Translations under genes and position numbers: made by a program
In this document: in pieces, positions 23,994 through 35,808 of the stretch
How the letters are laid out: each line of letters starts with the position of its first letter
How positions within the stretch are numbered: position 1 is the first letter of the stretch
The notes under the pieces: generated by a model
Databases searched by the model: none
What the model was told of the DNA's origin: nothing
What the model saw: the letters and a program-made list of their open reading frames with translations, nothing else
DNA from: Modicisalibacter radicis
GTDB lineage: Bacteria; Pseudomonadota; Gammaproteobacteria; Pseudomonadales; Halomonadaceae
DNA: 64,000 nucleotides
Direction: 5' to 3'
Assembly (NCBI RefSeq): GCF_900961225.1
Contig: NZ_CAAHFN010000120.1
Location: 62,001 to 126,000, forward strand

Positions 23994-25007
23994 ATGCACA
24001 AGACCCGCGTTCTAACCGGTATCACCACTACCGGCACGCCGCATCTCGGCAACTATGTCGGTGCCATCAAGCCGGCCATCGCCGAGAGCCAGGATCCCAG
24101 CGTCCAGTCCTATTACTTCCTCGCCGACCTGCACGCGCTGATCAAGTGCCAGGACCCCAAGCGGGTGGAGGAGTCGCGTCTCGAGATCGCCGCGACCTGG
24201 CTGGCGCTGGGCCTGGATACCGACAACGCGATCTTCTATCGCCAGTCGGACATCCCCGAGATTCCCGAGCTGACCTGGATGCTCTCCTGCGTGTGCGCCA
24301 AGGGGCTGATGAACCGGGCGCACGCCTACAAGGCGGCGGTCGCCGACAACGAGGCGGCGGGCAACCCCGACCCCGACAAGGGCGTGACCATGGGGCTGTT
24401 CGGCTACCCGGTGCTGATGGCCGCGGACATCCTGATGTTCAATGCCAACAAGGTGCCGGTGGGTCGCGATCAGATCCAGCACATCGAGATGGCCCGCGAC
24501 ATCGCCGGGCGCTTCAACCATCTCTACAAGGGCCAGTACTTCAGCCTGCCCGAGGCGGCGGTCGACGAGAAGGTCGAGGTGCTGGGCGGGCTCGACGGGC
24601 GCAAGATGTCCAAGAGCTACAACAACACCATTCCGCTGTTCGTCTCCGAGAAGAAGCTCTTGAAGCTGGTGCGCAAGATCAAGACCAACTCGCTGGAGCC
24701 GGGCGAGCCCAAGGATCCCGACGGCTGCACGCTGTTCCAGATCTACTCGGCCTTCGCCAGCGCCGAGGAGACCCAGGCGATGCGCCGGCGTTACGCCGAG
24801 GGCATCGGCTGGGGCGAGGCCAAGGATGAGCTGTTCGAGCACCTCGACGCCCACCTGCGCGCGCCCCGCGAGCGCTATCAGGCCTTGATGGAGGACCCTG
24901 GCCACATCGAGGACGTGCTGGCCAAGGGCGCCGAGCGAGCCCGCGCCGAGGCCGCGCCGCTGATGGACAAGCTGCGTCACGCGGTGGGGCTGGGCCGCTT
25001 CATCTGA
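23994..25007 (+). CDS. trpS: Tryptophanyl-tRNA synthetase
   Basis: A 337-aa class I aminoacyl-tRNA synthetase. The HIGH-type motif is GTPHLGNYVGAIKPA near the N-terminus and the KMSKS motif is RKMSKSYNNTI. YYFLADLHALIK and QIQHIEMARDIAGRFN also match TrpS. The ATG at 23994 gives MHKTRVLTGITTTG, the usual start; an in-frame TTG at 23964 adds ten unconserved residues. No clear Shine-Dalgarno precedes it. It converges on the S9 peptidase gene with a shared terminator. Confidence 0.96.
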   Translation: MHKTRVLTGITTTGTPHLGNYVGAIKPAIAESQDPSVQSYYFLADLHALIKCQDPKRVEESRLEIAATWLALGLDTDNAIFYRQSDIPEIPELTWMLSCVCAKGLMNRAHAYKAAVADNEAAGNPDPDKGVTMGLFGYPVLMAADILMFNANKVPVGRDQIQHIEMARDIAGRFNHLYKGQYFSLPEAAVDEKVEVLGGLDGRKMSKSYNNTIPLFVSEKKLLKLVRKIKTNSLEPGEPKDPDGCTLFQIYSAFASAEETQAMRRRYAEGIGWGEAKDELFEHLDAHLRAPRERYQALMEDPGHIEDVLAKGAERARAEAAPLMDKLRHAVGLGRFI

Positions 25008-25030
25008 GCGGCGTTTCCCAGGCTTCCTCC

Positions 25031-25062
25031 GCCGCCCGGCCCTGGCCGGGCGGCGTCGTTTT
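25031..25062. terminator. Terminator between convergent trpS and S9 peptidase genes
   Basis: GCCGCCCGGC (25031-25040) and GCCGGGCGGC (25045-25054) form a 10-bp stem with a CCTG tetraloop, followed by GTCGTTTTC. It serves trpS and possibly also the opposing gene. Confidence 0.88.
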
Positions 25063-25072
25063 CGGCCGCCGT

Positions 25073-27094
25073 TCAGGGCTCGTCGCGGTGCCCGAGGGCG
25101 TCGGCGAGTTTCGGGGCGAACTCGGCCCCTTGCGGGACCTCGATCGAGGAGGACGTCAGGGCGTCGCCGATCGGCTCGGCGCGCCCGCCCAGGCAGCGCT
25201 GCAGGAAGGCCTCGACCACGGCATTGAAGGCGATGGCGTTGACCGGCCAGGCGAAGCCGTGCCCCTCGTCGGGGAACAGCACGTAGGTGACCGGGATGCC
25301 GTTGGCCTCCATCGCCGCGACGATCTGGTCGCTCTCCGCCTGTCTGACCCGCGGGTCGTTGGCGCCCTGGCCGATCAGCAGCGGCCGCTGGATGGCGTCG
25401 GCGCGGGTCAGCGGCGAGCGGGCCTCGAGCCAGGCGCGACCGGCCTCGGTATCGGGGTCGGCCATGCGCCGGTAGAGCTGGCGCTTGCCCGCTTCCCAGT
25501 AGGCCGGCATGCTCTCCAGCAGGGTCTGCAGGTTGGAGGGGCCGACGATGTCCACGCCGCAGGCGAAGCGCTCGGGGGTGAATGTCAGGCCCACCAGCGC
25601 GGCGTAGCCGCCGTAGGAGCCGCCCATGATGGCGACGCGCTCGGGATCGGCGACGCCGGCGTCGACTGCCCAGTCGACGGCATCGAGCAGGTCGTCGTGC
25701 ATCGCCGCCGCCCATTCGCCGTCGCCGGCGGCGATGAACGCCTTGCCGAAGCCGGTCGAGCCGCGATAGTTGACCGAGAGCACGGCGTAGCCGCGATTGG
25801 CCAGCCAGTGGTGGAAGGTTGCGCTGCCGTAGCTGTCGCGGGCCCAGGGGCCGCCGTGCACCAGCAGCACCATGGGCAGCGGTGCTGCCGGCTTGCTGAA
25901 GTCATCGGCATCGCTGCCGCGCGGCAGGGTGAGATAGGAGACCAGCGTCCTGCCGTCGCGGGCGGTGATCTCCAGTGGCGTCATGCCGGCGAGTTCGGTG
26001 CCCTCGAGCTCCGGGCGGCCGACGTAGAGGCGGGTCAGCCGTCGCGCATCGCGATCGAAGAGCCAGGCGGCGGGCGGGGCGGTGACCGGGTCGTTGGTTA
26101 CCGTCCACAAGCGATCGTCGTCGGTGCGCGAGGTGATGTCGATATCGCCCTTGAGTTCGTCCTCGAGGAAGGCCAGGTCGCCGGCAATGCCCTCGTCGAG
26201 GGCGTGCCATTCGTTGCGCAGATAGTCTACCGCCCAGGCCTGGACCTCGCCGGTGCGCGGGTCGCGCAGCAGGTCGGTGATGTCGGCCTTGGGCGCGTGG
26301 GCGAGCAGGCGCGTCTCGCCGCTGTTCCAGTCCTGGGCGGTCAGCGCCGCGGTATCGCGGTTCCGGCCATCGATCCAGTAGAGGGTCTCGCCGTCGCGGG
26401 TGAAGCCCACCGGGCCGGTGTTGGCGCTGTCCTCGAAGGCGATGTCGGCGAAGGGCGTGGTCTCGATGCTTCCTTCGGCGACGCGATGATAGCTCAGACC
26501 GCCGTCCTCGCGGGGCTTGATCGCCAGGCGCAGCGCCAGGCGTTCGTCGGCGAGAAACCCCGCGTAGCCATCGTTTTCCAGCACCGGCTCGAGATCGCCG
26601 CTCGCCAGGTCGAGGGCGTAGACATCGTGCCAGCGCGGGTCGCGGCGGTTGAGGCCGATCAGGATCCGCCCGGTCACTTCGCGACTGATGGCGATGACCT
26701 GGACCTGGATACCCTCGAAGGGCGTCAGCAGGCGTTCCTGCCCGCCGTCGATCGCCACGCCGAACAGCCGGAAGTTCTCGTCGCCGCCGGTGTCGTTGAC
26801 GTAGAGCAACGCCCGGCTGTCCGGCGACCAGAAATAACGCAGGATCGGCCGCGTGCGCTCATCGGTCAGGGGCCGGCCGCGATCCGGGGCTTCGATCGGG
26901 GCGACCCACAGATTGAGCACGCCCTCGCGCGGGGCGATCCAGGCGAGCCAGCGGCCATCCGGACTCAGCCGGCCCTGGATCCGGCTGGGGTTGCCGAACA
27001 GTCGCTCGCGCGGGATCAGCGGCGGCGCCGCACCGCCGGCATCGCCGCCGACGGGGCTTGTGGCCAGAGGGGGTGATTTCGGCGTCCGGGACAT
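25073..27094 (-). CDS. S9-family prolyl oligopeptidase-type serine peptidase
   Basis: A 673-aa protein with an N-terminal beta-propeller (about residues 30-390, with repeated blade-like PDGRWLAWIAP and SPDSRALLYVND segments) and a C-terminal alpha/beta-hydrolase. The nucleophile is Ser493 in MGGSYGGYAALVG, the His motif is FPDEGHGFAWP, and LLVHGGPWARDSYG forms the oxyanion region. No signal peptide is evident, so it is probably cytoplasmic and cleaves oligopeptides or acyl-peptides. I chose the ATG at 27094, with AAGGAG upstream; a start 63 bp earlier is less likely. Confidence 0.9.
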   Translation of the reverse strand: MSRTPKSPPLATSPVGGDAGGAAPPLIPRERLFGNPSRIQGRLSPDGRWLAWIAPREGVLNLWVAPIEAPDRGRPLTDERTRPILRYFWSPDSRALLYVNDTGGDENFRLFGVAIDGGQERLLTPFEGIQVQVIAISREVTGRILIGLNRRDPRWHDVYALDLASGDLEPVLENDGYAGFLADERLALRLAIKPREDGGLSYHRVAEGSIETTPFADIAFEDSANTGPVGFTRDGETLYWIDGRNRDTAALTAQDWNSGETRLLAHAPKADITDLLRDPRTGEVQAWAVDYLRNEWHALDEGIAGDLAFLEDELKGDIDITSRTDDDRLWTVTNDPVTAPPAAWLFDRDARRLTRLYVGRPELEGTELAGMTPLEITARDGRTLVSYLTLPRGSDADDFSKPAAPLPMVLLVHGGPWARDSYGSATFHHWLANRGYAVLSVNYRGSTGFGKAFIAAGDGEWAAAMHDDLLDAVDWAVDAGVADPERVAIMGGSYGGYAALVGLTFTPERFACGVDIVGPSNLQTLLESMPAYWEAGKRQLYRRMADPDTEAGRAWLEARSPLTRADAIQRPLLIGQGANDPRVRQAESDQIVAAMEANGIPVTYVLFPDEGHGFAWPVNAIAFNAVVEAFLQRCLGGRAEPIGDALTSSSIEVPQGAEFAPKLADALGHRDEP

Positions 27095-27287
27095 GGCGTG
27101 AGACTCTCCTTGTGCAGGTGACCGTAAACGGAGCGGCCGAGTCAGCCTATCACGCATCGTGGTCGGGGCAGCGACCAGGCTTATTCCTTGAAGCTATCAA
27201 TAAAATTTCCTTTATGCATTTCACACGCTTCAGAACGGAAGCTAGGCTCTTAACTATTCGAATCGAACGTTTTCGACGGAGGCTTGG

Positions 27288-28490
27288 ATGACACGGACGC
27301 ACACAGCGGCGCGCCGGTTGGCGCCGACCACCTGGATCCCCGGCCTGTTGCTGGCGATCGGCATCGTCGCGCTGGGGGTTGCCTTCGGCCCGCGCCTGGC
27401 GGCGCTGGCGCTGGTCGGCGGCGCCTTCGGCGCGGTGCTCTACCACGCCGCCTTCGGCTTCACCGGTGCCTGGCGGGTATTCATCCTCGAGCGCCGCGGG
27501 CGCGGTCTGCGTGCGCAGATGGTAATGCTGGCGCTGGCCGTGATGCTGTTCTTTCCGGTGCTGGGCGCCGGGTCGCTGTTCGGCACGCCGGTCGCCGGGT
27601 TCGTGGCGCCGGTGGGCGTCTCGGTGCTGGTCGGGGCCTTCCTGTTCGGGCTGGGCATGCAACTGGGCAGCGGTTGCGCCTCGGGCACGCTGTATACCGT
27701 CGGCGGCGGCAACGCGCGGATGCTGATCACCCTGGCGTTCTTCATCGTCGGCTCGCTGATCGGTACCGCGCACTTCAGCTGGTGGACCAGCCTGCCCGCC
27801 TTCCAGCCGGTGTCGCTGGTCGACGCGTTCGGTGCCGGCGGCGGCATCGCCGTCAGCGTGGCGCTGTTCGCGGCGATCGCCGCCTTCACGATAGGGGCGG
27901 AGCGCCGTCGCCATGGCCAGCTCGAGACGACGCCGGTGCATGACACGCAGCGCGGCTCGCGCTGGCTGCGCGGGCCCTGGCCGCTGCTGGCCGGGGCGGT
28001 GGGCCTGGCGCTGCTCAATTTCATCACCCTGGCGCTGGCCGGGCGGCCCTGGGGCATCACCTCGGCGTTCGCGCTGTGGGGCGCCAAGGGCTTCGAGGCG
28101 CTGGGCGGCGACGTCAGCCAGTGGGGCTACTGGCAGTTGCCCGGCAATGCCCAGGCGCTCGGGGCCAGCGTGTGGTCGGACATCACCACGGTGATGGACC
28201 TGGGCATCATCCTAGGGGCGATGATCGCCGCCTCGCTGGCCGGGCGCTTCGCACCGAACTGGCGCATTCCGCGGCGTTCGGCGGCCGCGGCGGTGGTCGG
28301 CGGGCTGTTGCTGGGCTATGGCGCGCGGCTGGCCTTCGGCTGCAACATCGGCGCCTACTTCGGCGGCATCGCTTCGGGCAGCCTGCACGGCTGGCTGTGG
28401 CTGGTCGCCGCCTTCGCCGGCAACATGCTGGGCGTGAAACTGCGCCCGTGGTTCTTCGCGCGTCCACGGCGGACCCTGGAAGGGCGCTGA
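27288..28490 (+). CDS. YeeE/YedE-family membrane transporter (TsuA-like, thiosulfate uptake)
   Basis: A 400-aa membrane protein with about ten hydrophobic segments and two YeeE/YedE repeats. The Cys-containing signatures GMQLGSGCASGTLYTVGGG and RLAFGCNIGAYFGGIASGS match the conserved cysteines through which TsuA relays thiosulfate. The neighbouring genes give no sulfur context, so the ion may be thiosulfate or another sulfur species. The upstream region (27158-27287) is AT-rich. GGAGG lies just before the ATG. Confidence 0.88.
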   Translation: MTRTHTAARRLAPTTWIPGLLLAIGIVALGVAFGPRLAALALVGGAFGAVLYHAAFGFTGAWRVFILERRGRGLRAQMVMLALAVMLFFPVLGAGSLFGTPVAGFVAPVGVSVLVGAFLFGLGMQLGSGCASGTLYTVGGGNARMLITLAFFIVGSLIGTAHFSWWTSLPAFQPVSLVDAFGAGGGIAVSVALFAAIAAFTIGAERRRHGQLETTPVHDTQRGSRWLRGPWPLLAGAVGLALLNFITLALAGRPWGITSAFALWGAKGFEALGGDVSQWGYWQLPGNAQALGASVWSDITTVMDLGIILGAMIAASLAGRFAPNWRIPRRSAAAAVVGGLLLGYGARLAFGCNIGAYFGGIASGSLHGWLWLVAAFAGNMLGVKLRPWFFARPRRTLEGR

Positions 28491-28525
28491 ACCCGCTCGC
28501 GACCGCCAGGTCCACTCATGCTCCC

Positions 28526-28555
28526 GCGCCCCGCCGGGTCGACCCGGCGGGGCGC
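28526..28555. terminator. 30-bp perfect palindrome between convergent genes
   Basis: Two 15-bp arms, GCGCCCCGCCGGGTC and its reverse complement, abut at 28540/28541 with no spacer. It lies between the TsuA-like gene and the acetylpolyamine amidohydrolase gene and probably acts as a bidirectional terminator. T-tracts are poor on both sides. Confidence 0.75.
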
Positions 28556-28560
28556 TTGCG

Positions 28561-29571
28561 TTACTGCTTGAGCAGGCCGCGAAAGAAGCTATAGGCGTTG
28601 GCTTCCAGCGCATCGAGGGCGTAGCCGCCCTCCTGCACGACCAGCGTCGGCAGGGCGAGTTCGGCGATCGCCTGGCCGAGCCGCGAGAAGCCATCGGTAC
28701 TCACGCTGACCCTGGCCTGCGGGTCGTCGTGATAGATGTCGAAGCCCAGCGCCAGGACCAGCACGTCGGGTGCGTAGAGGCGCAGTGCCTGGCGGGCCTC
28801 GTCGAGGCGCGCGAAGAACAGTGCCTCGGGGGCATCGTGGGGCATCGGCAGGTTGATGTTGTAGCCGTAGCCGGGACCCTCGCCGCGTTCGTCCTCGAAG
28901 CCGCACACGGCGGGATAGAAGTTGGTCGGGTCGCCGTGGACCGAGACGTACAGCACGTCGGCGCGCCGGTAGAAGGCCTCCTGGATGCCCTGGCCGTGGT
29001 GCATGTCGGTATCGAGAACGGCAACCCTTGGATACGAGTGCGAGAGTCGCTGGGCGGCGATCGCCGCGTTGTTGAGATAGCAGAAGCCGCCGGCGCCGTC
29101 GGGCCGGGCATGATGGCCGGGGGGACGGCACAGCGCATAGCTCAGGCGCTCGCCGTCGAGCAGCGCGTCCGCACCGGCGATGGCGCACTGCGCCGAGGCG
29201 TAGGCCGAGCGCCAGGTGGCCGGCCCTACCGGTGCGCTGCCGTCGGCCAGGTAGCGTCCGGCCTCGGCGAGCACCCCGCGCAGGGCGTTGTTCTCGCGCA
29301 CGAAGACGTTGGAGATTACCTCGTCGCCCCAGTCCTCGGGCCAGCGCCGGTGGGCGCCTTCCAGAAAGCGCAGGTAGGGCAGGGTGTGGACCTCGCCGAT
29401 CGCCTGCATGCCGCTGTCGGGTGGAGCTTCGACGCTGCCGCCCAGGGCTTTCGCGGCGGCCAGCAACGGGGCGAGACGTGCCGGCACCTCCTGGGGCTGG
29501 CGCATCGCGCCGCGGGAGAAATACAGTCGCGGATGATGCAGGGCCTGGTCGTCGTGATGGAAGGTGCGCAT
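28561..29571 (-). CDS. Histone deacetylase-family protein, acetylpolyamine amidohydrolase-like
   Basis: A 336-aa zinc-dependent deacetylase. Active-site motifs are CRPPGHHARPDGAGGFCYLNN (His-His pair), VLDTDMHHGQGIQEAFY (metal Asp and His), DIYHDDP (metal Asp) and EGGYALDAL (Gly-Gly-Tyr). Bacterial relatives deacetylate acetylpolyamines or small acetylated amides; histones are not the substrate in bacteria. The ATG at 29571 gives MRTFHHDDQALHHP, the usual N-terminus. It is divergent from malic enzyme with about 230 bp between them. Confidence 0.9.
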   Translation of the reverse strand: MRTFHHDDQALHHPRLYFSRGAMRQPQEVPARLAPLLAAAKALGGSVEAPPDSGMQAIGEVHTLPYLRFLEGAHRRWPEDWGDEVISNVFVRENNALRGVLAEAGRYLADGSAPVGPATWRSAYASAQCAIAGADALLDGERLSYALCRPPGHHARPDGAGGFCYLNNAAIAAQRLSHSYPRVAVLDTDMHHGQGIQEAFYRRADVLYVSVHGDPTNFYPAVCGFEDERGEGPGYGYNINLPMPHDAPEALFFARLDEARQALRLYAPDVLVLALGFDIYHDDPQARVSVSTDGFSRLGQAIAELALPTLVVQEGGYALDALEANAYSFFRGLLKQ

Positions 29572-29801
29572 GGGCAAACTGCTCCGCAGTCGGTAGTCGG
29601 ACTTGGCGGGACGGTCGGTTTCCGGCCACTGAGTTAACCATAGCGACCGAGGTGGCAGGGCGAAAGCCGGGCCGTGGCGCCTGGCAGCGGCGCGCAGGGG
29701 GCTCGCGTGTTATCTTTAAGCTACTGGACTGCGTTCGTCTCCAGGCGCCAGGCGCGCAGCGGAGGCCCGCCGACACAATTGAACCAACCTCGAGTCGAGA
29801 G

Positions 29802-31481
29802 ATGAGCGAAAACGCCAAGCGCCCCCTGTACACCCCCTACGCCGGTCCGTCACTGCTGGAAATGCCGCTGCTCAACAAGGGCAGTGCGTTCACGCTCAAG
29901 GAGCGCATCGATTTCAACCTGATCGGCCTGTTGCCGCAGAATGTCGAGACCATCGAGGAGCAGGCCGAGCGCGCCTATCGCCAGTATCGCCTGTGCAAGA
30001 ACGATCTCGACAAGCACATCTACCTGCGCTCGATCCAGGACGACAACGAGACGCTGTTCTTCCGCCTGCTCGAGGAACACCTCGAGGAGATGATGCCGAT
30101 CATCTATACCCCGACGGTGGGCGAGGCGTGCGAGGAGTTTTCCAACATCTACCGCAACCATCGCGGGATCTTCGTCGCCTACCCCGATCGCGAGCACATG
30201 GACGACATCCTGCGCAGCGCCACCAAGGACAAGGTCAAGGTGATCGTGGTCACCGACGGCGAGCGTATCCTGGGGCTGGGCGACCAGGGCATCGGCGGCA
30301 TGGGCATCCCCATCGGCAAGCTCTCGCTGTATACCGCCTGTGGCGGCGTCAGCCCGGCCTACACCTTGCCGATCATGCTCGACGTGGGCACCAACAACCA
30401 GCAGCTGCTCGATGATCCGATGTACATGGGCTGGCGCCACAAGCGCATCAGCGACGAGGAGTACGACGAGTTCATCGACATGTTCATGCAGGCGGTCAAG
30501 CGCCGCTGGCCCAACGTGCTGCTGCAGTTCGAGGATTTCGCCCAGACCAACGCCATGCCGCTGCTCGAGCGTTATCGTGATGAGCTGTGCTGTTTCAACG
30601 ACGACGTACAGGGCACCGCGGCGGTCTGCGTGGGCACCCTGCTGGCCGCCTGCAAGTCGCGCAACGCGCGGATCAGCGAGCAGCGCGTGGCCTTCGTCGG
30701 TGCCGGTTCGGCGGGCTGCGGCATCGCCGAACAGATCATCGTCGCGATGAAGGCCGACGGCCTCAGCGACGCGCAGGCCCGCGCGCGTATCTACATGGTC
30801 GACCGTCACGGCCTGCTGACCGACGACATGCAGGGGCTCTACGATTTCCAGCAGCGCCTGGCGCATTCGCCCGAGGCGGTCGCCGACTGGCCGGGCAGCC
30901 AGCTGCTCGACGTGGTCACCCACGCCCAGCCGACGATCCTGATCGGCGTTTCGGGGCAGAAGGGGTTGTTCAGCGAAGCGGTGATTCGCGCCATGCACGC
31001 CAACTGTTCCAACCCGGTGGTGATGCCGCTGTCCAACCCCACCTCGCGTGTCGAGGCGACGCCGCAGGACATCCTCGACTGGACCGACGGCCAGGCGCTG
31101 GTGGCCACCGGCAGCCCCTTCCCGCCGGTGAGCGTCGATGGCCGCAAGGTCGCCATCGCCCAGTGCAACAACGCCTATATCTTTCCCGGGGTCGGCCTCG
31201 GCGTGGTCGCCGCCAATGCCACCCGGGTCACCGACGGCATGCTGATGGCGGCTTCCAATGCGCTGGCCAACGGCGCGCCGATCGTCGAATACGGCGAGGG
31301 CGCCCTGTTGCCGGCGCTCAAGAACATTCGGGGGCTGAGCAAGGCGATCGCCTTCGACGTCGCCAAGCAGGCCCAGGAGGAGGGCGTGGCGCTGAGCTCC
31401 AGCGACGAGGTGCTGCGCGCGGCGATCGAGCGCAACTTCTGGTATCCGCGCTACCGGCGCTATCGGCGTCGCGCCTACTGA
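29802..31481 (+). CDS. maeA: NAD-dependent malic enzyme
   Basis: A 559-aa oxidative decarboxylase that turns malate into pyruvate, CO2 and NADH. Family motifs are YTPTVGEACEEFSNIYR, the VTDGERILGLGDQGIGGMGI malate/Mg region, FEDFAQTNA, CFNDDVQGTAAV and the dinucleotide-binding FVGAGSAGCGIAEQI. The length matches the large SfcA/MaeA type rather than the MaeB fusion. The ATG at 29802 gives MSENAKRPLYTPYAG; reading further upstream gives Arg/Pro-rich non-coding-like sequence. A strong terminator follows. Confidence 0.95.
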   Translation: MSENAKRPLYTPYAGPSLLEMPLLNKGSAFTLKERIDFNLIGLLPQNVETIEEQAERAYRQYRLCKNDLDKHIYLRSIQDDNETLFFRLLEEHLEEMMPIIYTPTVGEACEEFSNIYRNHRGIFVAYPDREHMDDILRSATKDKVKVIVVTDGERILGLGDQGIGGMGIPIGKLSLYTACGGVSPAYTLPIMLDVGTNNQQLLDDPMYMGWRHKRISDEEYDEFIDMFMQAVKRRWPNVLLQFEDFAQTNAMPLLERYRDELCCFNDDVQGTAAVCVGTLLAACKSRNARISEQRVAFVGAGSAGCGIAEQIIVAMKADGLSDAQARARIYMVDRHGLLTDDMQGLYDFQQRLAHSPEAVADWPGSQLLDVVTHAQPTILIGVSGQKGLFSEAVIRAMHANCSNPVVMPLSNPTSRVEATPQDILDWTDGQALVATGSPFPPVSVDGRKVAIAQCNNAYIFPGVGLGVVAANATRVTDGMLMAASNALANGAPIVEYGEGALLPALKNIRGLSKAIAFDVAKQAQEEGVALSSSDEVLRAAIERNFWYPRYRRYRRRAY

Positions 31482-31533
31482 GGCCTGGGGCCGGCTGCGC
31501 CCGCAACCGGCCTTTGCGACAGGCAGAAACGAC

Positions 31534-31565
31534 AACACCCCATCGCAAGCGCGGTGGGGTGTTTT
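31534..31565 (+). terminator. Rho-independent terminator of maeA
   Basis: AACACCCCATCGC (31534-31546) pairs over 13 positions, with one G-T wobble, with GCGGTGGGGTGTT (31551-31563) across an AAGC loop, ending in TTTT. It may also serve the convergent acnA. Confidence 0.92.
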
Positions 31566-31625
31566 CTCGAGTGCGTCGAGTGAACGAGCCGAATGCGCCG
31601 GGGAGCCGGCGCATTCAATGCGCTC

Positions 31626-34376
<2,751 letters not shown>

Positions 34377-34783
34377 GGACTCTCCTCCTAAATACCAAGC
34401 GGGGCAATGCTGGCCTAGCACGTCATCGGCGGGGGCGGCCGGCCTCGTGCGACGGCGAGGGTGCTCGACCGTCTTGCATGGCACCGAACAGCGCCATTGC
34501 GACTGGCCGGAGCCGCTTGCCCGAATGTCAGGTTCCTGAATGACGTCCCCAGATACTACGCTTGAGACAGTGATTGTCGACACTTGCCGTTGATTATTAC
34601 TACCTATCACATTGTCATGATAGATGGTGAATTCAACCGACAGCCACTAATCGGCGCCCGCTGACGTTCGGCCATCCCTGGCGCTACCGCCTGGTGTCAT
34701 GCTGTTTGCCGTTCACCCTTGAAAATGTCTGCCCGGGGACCCATATCGATGGGCATCAGGCGTTACGACGAGCGGGGCACGCC
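34377..34783. other. 407-bp intergenic region between acnA and the CPXCG gene
   Basis: I see no credible coding sequence here. It is AT-richer than the surroundings around 34555-34640. An inverted repeat CTATCA (34604-34609) / TGATAG (34618-34623) with an 8-nt spacer lies about 230 bp before acnA and overlaps ATGACA, a -35-like hexamer on the minus strand. I could not fix a convincing -10 for it. The region probably holds the acnA control elements. Confidence 0.5.
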
Positions 34784-34993
34784 ATGCATGAAGAGATGCT
34801 TGCATCCCAAGCGGTCAGTTGCCCGTATTGCGGCACGCCGTTCGAATTGCTGATCGATGGCAGCCAGGGCAGTCATTCCACCTGGGAGGATTGCCCACGA
34901 TGCTGCGCGCCGATTCAGGTCGGCGTCGAAGTGGCGGAGCCGGGGGGCAGCGTGCAGAACGTGACGCTGGCCCGTGACGACGATGTGGTGTAA
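34784..34993 (+). CDS. CPXCG-motif cysteine-rich mini-protein
   Basis: A 69-aa protein of a small conserved but uncharacterised proteobacterial family. Two Cys pairs, SCPYCGTPFELLID and EDCPRCCAPIQV, frame a short domain that probably binds one zinc ion, followed by an acidic tail. The ATG at 34784 gives MHEEMLASQAVSCPYCG, the size usual for the family; a longer reading from 34694 is Cys-rich and not credible. Its neighbours give no functional clue. Confidence 0.8.
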   Translation: MHEEMLASQAVSCPYCGTPFELLIDGSQGSHSTWEDCPRCCAPIQVGVEVAEPGGSVQNVTLARDDDVV

Positions 34994-35075
34994 GCGGGCG
35001 GCGCCTGCCCGCGGGGCCGGCTACCTGGCCCGAAATGATGGGCAGGCGCTCGACCGATTCGCGAGTCGTCGCTCG

Positions 35076-35112
35076 ATAGGCAATGACTATGGCTGTCATT
35101 GGTGTTACCAAA
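35076..35112 (+). promoter_or_regulatory. OxyR-type binding site upstream of the peroxiredoxin gene
   Basis: Four tetranucleotides spaced by exactly 7 bp read ATAG (35076), CTAT (35087), ATTG (35098) and CAAA (35109). The OxyR consensus is ATAG-N7-CTAT-N7-ATAG-N7-CTAT, so 13 of 16 positions match. The site directly abuts the -35 element at 35113, the position expected for activation. Confidence 0.75.
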
Positions 35113-35141
35113 TTGGCAGATGGAAGACGCAAATTTAGTCT
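35113..35141 (+). promoter_or_regulatory. Promoter of the peroxiredoxin gene
   Basis: TTGGCA (35113-35118), a 17-bp spacer and TAGTCT (35136-35141). The -10 is weak, as is common in activator-dependent promoters. It ends 47 bp before the ATG. Confidence 0.55.
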
Positions 35142-35188
35142 AGGCCGTTATTGTTTTAGCGACCCACTCTAACCTCAAGGAGAGCTAC

Positions 35189-35791
35189 ATGAGCGTACTG
35201 GTTGGACGTCAGGCACCGGATTTCGAAGCGGCAGCAGTCCTCGGCGACGGCACCATCACCGAGAATTTCAAGCTGTCCGACAGCAACGGCAAGATGCGTG
35301 TGCTGTTCTTCTGGCCGCTGGATTTCACCTTCGTTTGCCCGTCCGAAATCATTGCCCACGACAACCGTCTGGCACAGTTCAAGGACCTGGGCGTCGAGGT
35401 AATCGGTGCGTCCATCGATTCCCAGTTCTCGCACTACGCCTGGCGCAAGACCTCGCCCGACAACGGCGGCATCGGCGAAGTCGGCTTCCCGATCGTCGCG
35501 GACGTCAAGCACGAGATCGTCCAGGCCTACGGCATCGAGCATCCTGAAGCCGGCGTCGCGCTGCGCGCCTCCTTCCTGATCGATGCCGATGGCGTCGTCC
35601 AGCACCAGACCGTCAACAACCTGCCGCTGGGCCGTAATGTCGACGAGATGCTGCGCATGGTCAAGGCGCTTCAGCACCACGAGAAGCACGGCGAAGTCTG
35701 CCCGGCCGGCTGGGACGAAGGCAAGGAAGGCATGAAGGACACCGCGGAAGGCGTTGCCAAGTACCTCGGCACCCATTCCACGAACCTGTAA
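35189..35791 (+). CDS. Typical 2-Cys peroxiredoxin (AhpC/Prx1 family)
   Basis: A 200-aa thiol peroxidase that reduces hydrogen peroxide and organic peroxides. The peroxidatic Cys50 sits in PLDFTFVCPSE and the resolving Cys in HGEVCPAGW near residue 170, the typical 2-Cys pattern. The C-terminal helix after the resolving Cys is present, so it may be sensitive to overoxidation. AAGGAG precedes the ATG. An OxyR-like site and promoter lie upstream, and trxB, a likely source of reducing power through thioredoxin, is the next gene. Confidence 0.95.
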   Translation: MSVLVGRQAPDFEAAAVLGDGTITENFKLSDSNGKMRVLFFWPLDFTFVCPSEIIAHDNRLAQFKDLGVEVIGASIDSQFSHYAWRKTSPDNGGIGEVGFPIVADVKHEIVQAYGIEHPEAGVALRASFLIDADGVVQHQTVNNLPLGRNVDEMLRMVKALQHHEKHGEVCPAGWDEGKEGMKDTAEGVAKYLGTHSTNL

Positions 35792-35808
35792 GCCTTCACG
35801 GCTTGATG

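Noticed and set aside
28561..29571. A eukaryote-like chromatin function for the histone deacetylase-family gene
   Set aside because: Bacterial members act on acetylpolyamines or other small amides; nothing in the sequence suggests a protein substrate.
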